A stretch of 64,000 bases of DNA. Origin: JAACFF01 sp963807975. GTDB taxonomy: Bacteria > Chloroflexota > Anaerolineae > Promineifilales > Promineifilaceae. The stretch is taken from contig CAWEDV010000001.1 of the NCBI GenBank assembly GCA_963807975.1, forward strand, positions 620,001 to 684,000, in the 5' to 3' direction. The position numbers and the translations under genes were made by a program. Below are positions 35,025 through 42,159 of the stretch, in pieces (the first letter of the stretch is position 1; every line of letters starts with the position of its first letter). Below the pieces are notes generated by a model. That model was not told the DNA's origin. It ran no database searches and was given only the letters and a program-made list of their open reading frames with translations.

Positions 35025-36374
35025 CTACATCAACAGCAGCACCGGTGCTTCGAGCGCTGCCTTTAGGTCGGCGATGAAGTGGGCGGCTACGGCGCCGTCG
35101 ACGACGCGGTGGTCGCAGGTCAGGGTCGTGTTCATGACCGGCCTGACGATGACATTGCCTGCTTCATCGGCCAAGACCTCGTTCTTGGTCGCGCCAACGG
35201 CCAATATCCCCGCTTCCGGTGGGTTGATGATGGCGTTGAACTGCTCCACGCCAAACGGGCCCAGGTTGGAAATGGTGAAGGTGCCGCCCCGTACTTCGGA
35301 GGGAACCAGTTGGCCATCTCGGGCTCTGAGGGAGAGGTCCTTTATCTCAGCCGCGAGCTGGGATACGCCTTTGCTGCCCACGTCGTGGATGACGGGTACG
35401 ATGAGGCCGGTATCCAAGGCGACGGCCATGCCCATGTTGACCTGCGGGTACAAATGGATTTCCTCACCCTGGAAGGAGGCATTCAGCCAGGGATGGTTGC
35501 CCAGGACGGTGCCCACTATCTTGACGATGAGGGCCGTGGCCGAGATGCGCTGCCCGCCGCTCTTCTCCGCCTGGACATTGAGCTGCGCCCGCGCTTCGTT
35601 GAAGGCGGTCATGTCATTGCCCCAGGTGAAGCCGATATGCGGCGCCTGCTGGTAGCTGGCGGTCAAGCGCTCGGCAATGGTGCGGCGCATGCCTTTGAGG
35701 GGCACGACCTCCACTTCCGCGCTTGGCGGCGCTGCGGCAGCCATCACGGGTGCCACGGCCTGTTGCGCGGCGCGCTGTGCGGCTGCTTCGACGTCGGCGG
35801 CTTGAATTCGGCCGTCCGGCCCGCTGCCGGCCACGGTTTTGAGGTTGACGCCGGCTGCGGCGGCGATTCGTTTGGCGGCGGGGGTGGCATACACTTTTCC
35901 TTCCCCATTGCCAAAGGGCAGCGGCTTGGCCAGGGCCTCTTGGATATCTTGTTTGGTTACTCGGCCCTGCAGCCCTGTGCCCTGCACCTGAGCCGGGTCC
36001 ACGCCCTCCGCCTGGGCCATGTTGCGCGCCACGGGCGTCATCGGCACTTCCCAGTCGGTCTGGGTCACGTTTGGTAGGGCTGGTTTCTCTGCTGCTTTTG
36101 GGGCTGCCGGTTGGGCTTGGACCGGAACTGCTTCGCCCGGGTCCAAAATGTAGGCGATGACGGTGGCGATGGGCACGGTCTCACCCTCATGCACCAGAAT
36201 GCCCTGCAGGATGCCTGTGGCCGGTGACTCCACTTCGATGGCCACTTTGTCCGTCTCTATCTCCAGGATCGTCTCGCCCTGCTTGACTTCATCCCCTTCT
36301 TGTTTCACCCATGTGCCCACGGTGCCACTCTCCTGGTCCATGTCCACTTTGGGCATAATCACTTCTACAGCCAT
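35025..36374 (-). CDS. pdhC: 2-oxoacid dehydrogenase E2, copy 2
   Basis: 449 residues, the same domain order as copy 1: lipoyl domain, two peripheral-subunit-binding domains, acyltransferase core with DHRVVDGA. Differences from copy 1 are confined to Gln for Ala and Lys for Glu in the linker after the lipoyl domain and Ser for Ala in VP(A/S)EVRGG. Unlike copy 1 it is not followed by ptsH-ptsI; it ends the minus-strand transcript that begins with BMC locus 2. Confidence 0.93.
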   Translation of the reverse strand: MAVEVIMPKVDMDQESGTVGTWVKQEGDEVKQGETILEIETDKVAIEVESPATGILQGILVHEGETVPIATVIAYILDPGEAVPVQAQPAAPKAAEKPALPNVTQTDWEVPMTPVARNMAQAEGVDPAQVQGTGLQGRVTKQDIQEALAKPLPFGNGEGKVYATPAAKRIAAAAGVNLKTVAGSGPDGRIQAADVEAAAQRAAQQAVAPVMAAAAPPSAEVEVVPLKGMRRTIAERLTASYQQAPHIGFTWGNDMTAFNEARAQLNVQAEKSGGQRISATALIVKIVGTVLGNHPWLNASFQGEEIHLYPQVNMGMAVALDTGLIVPVIHDVGSKGVSQLAAEIKDLSLRARDGQLVPSEVRGGTFTISNLGPFGVEQFNAIINPPEAGILAVGATKNEVLADEAGNVIVRPVMNTTLTCDHRVVDGAVAAHFIADLKAALEAPVLLLM

Positions 36375-36375
36375 C

Positions 36376-37362
36376 TCACACCTTGCCCTGCACGATCTCG
36401 CGCGCTTTCTCCACGATGTTCTCTACCTGCGGTACGGTGTTGTATTCTAAGGTCCTGTTGTACGGTATGGGCATATCTTTGCCCGCCAAACGCACGATGG
36501 GCGCATCCAGATAGCCGAAGGCTCTGCTCTCGGCGATGACGGCCGCCAGTTCACCGCCGAAGCCGCCCGTCTTCACCGCTTCATGCACGATGAGCACTTT
36601 GCCGGTCTTGATCACGCTGTCCACGATGGGTTTCTCATCCAATGGTCGCAGGGTGCGCGGGTCGATGACTTCGATCTCTATCCCTTCTTCGGCCAACTGT
36701 TCGGCCGCTTCCAGTGATTTCTTGACCATGATCGAGGTGGCCACGATGGTCAAATCTTTCCCTTCGCGCTTGACCTCAGCCTGTCCCAAGGGAATGGTGT
36801 ACGGTTCTTCGGGCACGGGTCCTTTGGTCTTGTAGAGCAGTTTGTGCTCGACGAAGACAACGGCGTTGTTGTCGCGGATAGATGATATCAATAAGCCTTT
36901 CACGTCATAGGGGCTGCTGGGCATGACGACTTTGAGGCCCGGGATATGTACAAACCAGTTTTCCAAGCTCTGCGAATGGTGTTCTGCGGCCCCGGTGCCG
37001 GAGCCTGCGGGGGTGCGCAGGACCATGGGCACGGTGGCGTTGCCGCCAAACATGAAGCGCAGTTTTGCGGCCTGGTTCACCAGCTGTTCCGAGGCCAGGG
37101 TCAGGAAGTCCATGAACATTATTTCGGCAATGGGCCGCATGCCCACGAGCGCGGCCCCGGTGGCGGCGCCGGTCAGACCCAACTCGGTGATGGGGGTGTC
37201 CAGGATGCGCTGCGGTCCAAACTGTTCCAGCATGCCGAAGGTGGCCCCGAATGCTCCGCCGTAGGCGCCGATATCTTCTCCAATCAGGAATACTTTTTCA
37301 TCCCGTTCCATCTCCTGCGTCATCGCTTCGCGAACGGCTTCCAGGTAGGTGATCTCTCTCAT
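36376..37362 (-). CDS. pdhB: 2-oxoacid dehydrogenase E1 beta subunit, copy 2
   Basis: 328 residues, apparently identical in protein sequence to copy 1; I see only about three nucleotide changes (e.g. in the codons around 37119 and 37189-37194), all silent. Overlaps the alpha-subunit stop by four bases. Near-perfect identity in two places implies very recent duplication or ongoing gene conversion. Confidence 0.93.
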   Translation of the reverse strand: MREITYLEAVREAMTQEMERDEKVFLIGEDIGAYGGAFGATFGMLEQFGPQRILDTPITELGLTGAATGAALVGMRPIAEIMFMDFLTLASEQLVNQAAKLRFMFGGNATVPMVLRTPAGSGTGAAEHHSQSLENWFVHIPGLKVVMPSSPYDVKGLLISSIRDNNAVVFVEHKLLYKTKGPVPEEPYTIPLGQAEVKREGKDLTIVATSIMVKKSLEAAEQLAEEGIEIEVIDPRTLRPLDEKPIVDSVIKTGKVLIVHEAVKTGGFGGELAAVIAESRAFGYLDAPIVRLAGKDMPIPYNRTLEYNTVPQVENIVEKAREIVQGKV

Positions 37363-38333
37363 GGTGCGTATACCCCTTCTAATATGTCTTCTACGCGCGG
37401 TTCTGCGCTCGCTTCGGCGAACTGCCTTGCGGATTCGATGGCCGCATACCCTTCTTTCTCAATCTGCTCTAGCTCTTCTTCGCTGAACAGACCTTCGGCA
37501 ATAACCACTTTGCAGTAGCGTCGGATGGGATCTTTTTCCTGCCACTCTTCAATCTCTTCCTGGCTGCGGTAGCGGTTGCGGTCGCTCTTGCTGTGCCCGC
37601 GCCAGCGGTAGGTGTTGTTGACGATCAGCGAGGGGCCGTTGCCGACTCGCGCGTGGTCGACGGCCGTCTGCACGGCGGCTTTGACTTCCAACAGGTTGTT
37701 GCCGTCGGTCGAGGCGCCCGGCATGCCGTAGTTCTCGGCGAAGCCTGCCAGCCGTTCGCTGGTGGTCCAGCTGCGGGCCGGGAAGCTCATGGCGTACTGG
37801 TTGTTCTCGCAGATGAAGACCACGGGCACCTGGAACAAGACGGCCAGAATCATGGATTCGTGGAAGGCGCCGGTCGAGGCCGCGCCGTCGCCGAAGAAGG
37901 AGAGCAGCACGCGGTTGTCGCCGCGCTGCTTCAAGCCAATGCCTACGCCCACGGCCATGGGCAGGCCGCCGCCCACGACGCCGTTGGCGCCCAGGTTGCC
38001 GCCGGCCACGTCGGCGATGTGCATGGAGCCGCCCCGTCCACGGCAGTAGCCCACTTCTTTGCCGTAGAACTCGGCCATCATCAGGTTCAGGTCGGCACCT
38101 TTGGCGATGCACAGGCCGTGCCCCCGGTGGTGGCCCAGGATGTAGTCATCTGGTTCCAGTGTGCTGATCGAGCCGATGGCGGACGCTTCCTGCCCGATGC
38201 TCAGGTGCATCGTGCCATGGATCTTGCCCAGCATATAGCTCTTCTCCGCCTGCTCCTCAAAGGCCCGCGTCTCATACATGAGCCGCAGCATTTCGGCCGC
38301 TTCGGTTTTGGTTACGGTTGTGGTTGACCTCAT
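37359..38333 (-). CDS. pdhA: 2-oxoacid dehydrogenase E1 alpha subunit, copy 2
   Basis: 324 residues with the same thiamin-diphosphate motif (GDGAAS to ENNQYA) as copy 1 and one residue change (Val for Ala near 228). It starts 81 bases after the BMC-H gene at 38415 on the same strand, so the complex is probably co-transcribed with BMC locus 2. That placement is the best evidence in the window that this enzyme complex has something to do with the compartment pathway. Confidence 0.93.
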   Translation of the reverse strand: MRSTTTVTKTEAAEMLRLMYETRAFEEQAEKSYMLGKIHGTMHLSIGQEASAIGSISTLEPDDYILGHHRGHGLCIAKGADLNLMMAEFYGKEVGYCRGRGGSMHIADVAGGNLGANGVVGGGLPMAVGVGIGLKQRGDNRVLLSFFGDGAASTGAFHESMILAVLFQVPVVFICENNQYAMSFPARSWTTSERLAGFAENYGMPGASTDGNNLLEVKAAVQTAVDHARVGNGPSLIVNNTYRWRGHSKSDRNRYRSQEEIEEWQEKDPIRRYCKVVIAEGLFSEEELEQIEKEGYAAIESARQFAEASAEPRVEDILEGVYAP

Positions 38334-38414
38334 AGTTTGCTCCTTTGGGGGTTACAAGTACCAGGTTACATGGTTGGATTCTTATGTATCTTGTAACCCG
38401 TAAATTTTTTCTTG

Positions 38415-38726
38415 CTACTCTTTCGTCGATTCCGGTAACAGATTTTCTAAATCAAAATGAGGACCGGGAATGATTCGCGTCGAAATCACCTGCCCGATAC
38501 GCGAAGCGGCGCTGCGCCCCGCTCCCAGCGCGGTACGCACGGCACCAACATCCCCGCGAACCATCACGGTGACATAGCCGCCGCCAATGGCGCGCTTGCG
38601 CAGCAAAACGACATTCGATGCCTTAGACATCGCGTCCGCCGCTTCTACGGCAGCAACCAGGCCTACCGTTTCGATCATGCCCAGCGCTTGTGTCCCAATT
38701 CCCTCAATTTGGTCATTATTGGCCAT
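38415..38726 (-). CDS. BMC-H shell protein, locus 2 (second type)
   Basis: 103 residues, a single BMC domain (LGMIETVGLVAAVEAADAM, GGGYVTVMVRGDVGAVRTAL, PGPHFDLENLLP), about 90% identical to the BMC-H at 18409-18720 and with the same ten-residue extension. It is the last shell gene in BMC locus 2, just upstream of E1 alpha copy 2. Confidence 0.96.
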   Translation of the reverse strand: MANNDQIEGIGTQALGMIETVGLVAAVEAADAMSKASNVVLLRKRAIGGGYVTVMVRGDVGAVRTALGAGRSAASRIGQVISTRIIPGPHFDLENLLPESTKE

Positions 38727-38803
38727 CGTATCATTCCTTAGCTTCTCTATCTCTTGCTTTCTCTCTCTCTACCGCTCTCTCTGACTGTCTTCCGACCTAT
38801 CGT

Positions 38804-39424
38804 CTACCTTATTCTTGGCTCACGCCCCTCGAGACTCTCAACAGCCGCAATAGCCGCATCGCGTGATTGGCTAACCGCCGATTCGCTGCCGGAGATCATC
38901 AAACGGCCGTTTGCCCCTGATGACACATAGTGATTAAGCGTAATATGGGCCGCTTTCTCCGCCTCATTGGCGGCCAGGACAATATAAGCCGCCGGCTGCA
39001 CCTCTATGACACAGAAAGTTTGCGAGGCCAAGACCAGCCCACCCGCATTGCGCGCATTGATCAGCTGCGCTTGATAGGCGTCAATCCCGCTGGTCATATT
39101 CGCCGAAAGCACCTTGGGTCTGAGCCGGTCTGTTTCGTCCAGATTCATAGATTCCAACGCTTTTTGACCTGTGTACTGCACCGCTTCCTGGTGGCTGGAA
39201 TGAATTTCCAGAAAACCATACTCGCGGCCCATATTCAAGTAGCCCGGCTTGACGTCCGTTGTTTTGAGGGCGATATCCATCACCCGGTACACTTCCGCCG
39301 CCGGTGAGACCTCAATATAGATCTGCGCATCGCCAACCACTGGGATCATGCCCAGGGTGCGTTTGCCGGTAAAAGCAGCATACTGCGGCTGCATGGAATC
39401 TACCATCACATAGGTTCGTAGTTG
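38804..39424 (-). CDS. BMC-T tandem-domain shell protein, locus 2
   Basis: 206 residues, the same length as the locus 1 BMC-T and nearly identical outside the inter-domain segment. The start is placed at ATG 39424 (MQLRTYVMVDSM), with GAGGAAG upstream, rather than at 39463; this matches the locus 1 start exactly. It would form a trimer with the larger pores of the shell. Confidence 0.94.
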   Translation of the reverse strand, partial: QLRTYVMVDSMQPQYAAFTGKRTLGMIPVVGDAQIYIEVSPAAEVYRVMDIALKTTDVKPGYLNMGREYGFLEIHSSHQEAVQYTGQKALESMNLDETDRLRPKVLSANMTSGIDAYQAQLINARNAGGLVLASQTFCVIEVQPAAYIVLAANEAEKAAHITLNHYVSSGANGRLMISGSESAVSQSRDAAIAAVESLEGREPRIR

Positions 39425-39487
39425 CATCGCTTCTTCCTCTAAGAACCCCGGTCGTTTCTTCAAAACTGGGGTTCTAGTCGTTATTTA

Positions 39488-39802
39488 TTAGTCTGTCGCC
39501 AGCCTGACAACCTGCACACCATCGGGCAGGATTTTCTCCACATTGCCATGTGGCCGGGCGATGACATGCACAGTCACCAGTTCGCCCGCAGCCTTCGCCG
39601 CTGCCGCCCCGGCATCCACGGCGGCGCGCACAGCGCCAATCTCTCCACGTACATAGACGGTGATATAGCCGCCGCCTACCTCTTCCTGCCCATAAAGCTG
39701 GACATGGGCGGTCTTAACCATAGCGTCCGCCGCTTCGATCGAAGCCACCAGGCCTCTAGTTTCAATCATGCCCAAGGCGTTTCCGGGAAAATTTGTGGTC
39801 AT
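39488..39802 (-). CDS. BMC-H shell protein, locus 2 (first type)
   Basis: 104 residues, single BMC domain, paralogue of 16771-17085 (NFPGNALGMIETRGLVASIEAADAMVKTAHVQ region shared, given here only as LGMIETRGLVASIEAADAM). ATG 39802 is used in preference to GTG 39808, since GGAAGG is then at a usable distance and the length equals the locus 1 protein. Confidence 0.95.
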   Translation of the reverse strand: MTTNFPGNALGMIETRGLVASIEAADAMVKTAHVQLYGQEEVGGGYITVYVRGEIGAVRAAVDAGAAAAKAAGELVTVHVIARPHGNVEKILPDGVQVVRLATD

Positions 39803-39825
39803 TGCCACCCTTCCTTCCTTAAATC

Positions 39826-40896
39826 CTAGCGAAATTCATTCATGACGCCTTGCGCTACCGTGAGTGCATTGCGCGTTTCAACACCGTGCCCCAGCCGGTT
39901 CAAAGCCAGTCCCGTGGTCGCCAACAGGCCTACAACAGAAGGCGTATTCAAGCGATGCAGGGCGCCTACATCAAGATAAAAAGTGTCTGGCGCCGTCCAG
40001 CCAACGGCCGTGGTGTCGGAAGCATCCAAACCGGCCGAAATCTGCTTTACCAGCGTCTGCCCATCGATACCACGCGGCACCATGATTTCGGTCACGGTTC
40101 CGTGGCAGAAACGACCCGGCGCATCACAGCCTGGGCAGTCACGGCCGTCCACGGTCAACTGCAGCCCCATCTCACTCACACCCCAACGCACAGCCTTGGC
40201 CGCCTGGTCGGAGAGCGAGTGAGCGGTGGTTGCTCCGCCGCCAAAGTATTTATTGATCTCCGACCGGAAAAGGCGCGCCGTTGCCGCCGGATCCGGCGTC
40301 TCACGAATAGCCCGGCCAATAATGAAAACAGAGATGTCAACGCCTTGGAAGAAGGAGATCATTTCCAAGCCCAGACCACCAGCAACCGAGATCTTAAAGC
40401 CCATGCTGATCAGCTCTTGGATAATAGCCCGGTCCTGCGGTTCCCACAGGCGGGAGGTATTTCCTTCATCCCAACCGCGATGGTAAACCATGCGTTCCAT
40501 GCCAATGCTGCGCCATTCGCGCGCGCGGGCCAAAATATCGCGGATACCGGTCAGCTCGATAATCGCTTCTTTTCCAGGCCGGGAATTGGCCTCTTCAAGC
40601 GCGAGCTTCACAGTAGCCAAAGGCGCAGCCCCCAACACCGTCATCCAGTCAGCGCCGGCGTCGAAACAGATCTTCGCCTCCAGACCCCCAACATCGGGCG
40701 ACTTCACATCGGCCAAAATGATATTGTCCGGGCATATCTCGCGCACCGCAGCCACAGCGTTCATGCCTTCAGCCTTGGTCAGCGGTGTGCCAATCTCAAT
40801 AGCCTCTACCTCATTATGTACAAGCTGGGCCATGGCCAAAGCGGGAGCAAGCTCCACATAGTCTAAAGCGAGTTGGATAAGTGGGATTTCTGCCAT
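39826..40896 (-). CDS. KGPDC/HPS-like enzyme fused to a Cys-rich domain, locus 2
   Basis: 356 residues, the same two-part design as 15630-16721: OMP-decarboxylase suprafamily barrel (1-215; Asp in LALDYV, EIGTPL, DVKSPD trio, ELTG, VYHRGWD, VAGGL) and a C-terminal domain (about 240-356) with DCPGCDAPGRFC. Relative to UlaD, Arg139 is Trp and Thr169 is Ala. Ala at that position is HPS-like, and swaps at UlaD positions 112, 139 and 169 are known to raise its HPS side activity. The PHI-like gene at 42160 would be the natural partner of an HPS. Preceded by AGGAG. Likely cargo of the locus 2 shell, with specificity unresolved. Confidence 0.85.
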   Translation of the reverse strand: MAEIPLIQLALDYVELAPALAMAQLVHNEVEAIEIGTPLTKAEGMNAVAAVREICPDNIILADVKSPDVGGLEAKICFDAGADWMTVLGAAPLATVKLALEEANSRPGKEAIIELTGIRDILARAREWRSIGMERMVYHRGWDEGNTSRLWEPQDRAIIQELISMGFKISVAGGLGLEMISFFQGVDISVFIIGRAIRETPDPAATARLFRSEINKYFGGGATTAHSLSDQAAKAVRWGVSEMGLQLTVDGRDCPGCDAPGRFCHGTVTEIMVPRGIDGQTLVKQISAGLDASDTTAVGWTAPDTFYLDVGALHRLNTPSVVGLLATTGLALNRLGHGVETRNALTVAQGVMNEFR

Positions 40897-40915
40897 GAAG
40901 GTCTCCTAAGATAGT

Positions 40916-41836
40916 TCAGTAGTTCATTAGTTCAGCAGTCATGTCGTCGTTCTTCGTTTTTTCCGTTTTCTGTTTTCTGTTAACTCTCCACCCTTCTTCC
41001 ATCTGTTCCCGCAGCCATCCTCTGGCTTCGGTAGCAATTTCTGTAGCATTGGGAAAGTTTTCCGTCCAAAGCTCCAAAACAACCGGGCCTTGAAAACCCA
41101 TTTGAGCCAAAGTAGTAAAGGAGTCCACAAAGGGCACAACGCCTTCTCCAGGGGGAACGTAGCGCAGTTGGCCAATCATTGTGTCTTTAACATGCAGGGC
41201 GGCAATATGCCCCTGCGCCAATTTCAGTTCCGAGATCACATCCAGCCCAGCAAAAGCCAGGTTGCCGATATCGGCGTAAAGCTGGAACCAAGGGGAGTTG
41301 AAATAGTCGACATATTCCATCGCCCGGCCAATGGAATTAATTTGAATGTCCCAGTTTTCTAGGGCCAGCATCACGCCCGATCCCGACGCCTTCTCGAATG
41401 CCTTACCCATGCTCTGCAAAAAACGGCCGCGGCTGGCATCGTCTCGCTCTTCATAATAATTTTCGGCTCCGGCAACGAGGATAATGCGTATGCCCGTGTC
41501 TAAGGCCAGATCTATCGCTTTGGCGAAAATATCCACTCCTTTTTGCCGTCGTGCGGTTGATGCACTGCCCAAGGCATAGCGGCGATGGGAGCTGAGACTC
41601 ATCGACTGCAAGGGCACGCCCGTTTCGCGCACCGCCTGTCGCAGCATCGCCCGCTCACTGGCGCTCCAGTCCAATCTGGCAATACGGCTGTCACTGTCGT
41701 CGATCGACATCTCCAGAAAATCGTAACCTGCCTCTGCGGCTGTTTCAAGCCTTTTTTGCCAGGTCAGATGTGCCGGCAGCGCTTTTTCATAAAGTCCAAC
41801 GGGAATAGCAGATAGGTCAGATTTCCAACTTGGCAT
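40916..41836 (-). CDS. UlaE-like sugar-phosphate 3-epimerase, locus 2
   Basis: About 306 residues, a UlaE/SgbU-like TIM barrel: PVGLYEKALPAHLTWQKRL, EMSIDDSDSRIARLDW, SLSSHRRYALGS, and metal ligands in LALENWD, YADIGNLA, ALHVKD and VLELWTE. It is clearly more divergent from E. coli UlaE than the 26675 protein, and has a basic/acidic 25-residue C-terminal tail. The start is uncertain: ATG 41836 has no good ribosome site, and GTG 41866 would lie close to the predicted transcription start. First gene of BMC operon 2, 20 bases before the KGPDC-like gene. Confidence 0.85.
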   Translation of the reverse strand: MPSWKSDLSAIPVGLYEKALPAHLTWQKRLETAAEAGYDFLEMSIDDSDSRIARLDWSASERAMLRQAVRETGVPLQSMSLSSHRRYALGSASTARRQKGVDIFAKAIDLALDTGIRIILVAGAENYYEERDDASRGRFLQSMGKAFEKASGSGVMLALENWDIQINSIGRAMEYVDYFNSPWFQLYADIGNLAFAGLDVISELKLAQGHIAALHVKDTMIGQLRYVPPGEGVVPFVDSFTTLAQMGFQGPVVLELWTENFPNATEIATEARGWLREQMEEGWRVNRKQKTEKTKNDDMTAELMNY

Positions 41837-41879
41837 AAGGCTTGAAATCAATCCAAGAAACGACACTATTTTGATAAAC

Positions 41880-41945
41880 TCACATATGTGAATTACCGAA
41901 TCACATATGTGAGTTTATGTTACCGTAGAATAGACCGAAAGTCAA
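41880..41945 (-). promoter_or_regulatory. BMC locus 2 promoter with paired SorC-type operator
   Basis: On the minus strand: TTGACT (41945-41940), 17-base spacer, TAACAT (41922-41917), then two perfect TCACATATGTGA palindromes (41912-41901 and 41891-41880), 21 bases centre to centre, i.e. on the same DNA face. It matches the BMC1 site except for the two central bases. Confidence 0.75.
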
Positions 41946-42044
41946 GAGCTATTTCCTATATAAGAAGGAAGCCGTTATCTACGGCTAACTGGGAATGGGA
42001 ACTAGTACTCTGTTATTCCAAAGGTTGAAAAATCATCATCAGTC

Positions 42045-42143
42045 TGTCATACCTGCTCAGGGAGGTATCCACTCTTATGGAATCCCGCCTGCGCCGGAAT
42101 GACATGCATCTAGCAATCTCTCAATTCAACTTAACAAAGCATT
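42045..42143 (+). repeat. Dispersed 100-base repeat, copy B
   Basis: TGTCATACCTGCTCAGGGAG, ATCCACTCTT, ATCCCGCCTGCGCCGGAAT, GACATGCATCTAGCAAT and AACTTAACAAAGCATT, in the same order as 33419-33517 (minus) and 55335-55455. Confidence 0.8.
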
Positions 42144-42159
42144 GGGAACTGGGGGTTTT

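Larger units (their letters stand above)
34950..38374. repeat. Direct repeat copy 2: 3.4-kb E1a-E1b-E2 segment
   Basis: Second copy of 10812-14236. It includes the flanking palindrome (34950-35005) at one end and the GTTACAAGTACCAGGTTACATGG leader at the other, after which the sequences diverge (GAAATC against GATTCT). Recombination between the copies would excise or duplicate 24.1 kb carrying BMC locus 1, importer 1 and the sugar genes. Confidence 0.95.

Noticed and set aside
41880..41912. TCACATATGTGA sites considered as CRP/FNR-type boxes
   Set aside because: CRP needs TGTGA-N6-TCACA; here the half-sites are in the opposite order with a two-base centre, and a SorC-type gene is the neighbour.
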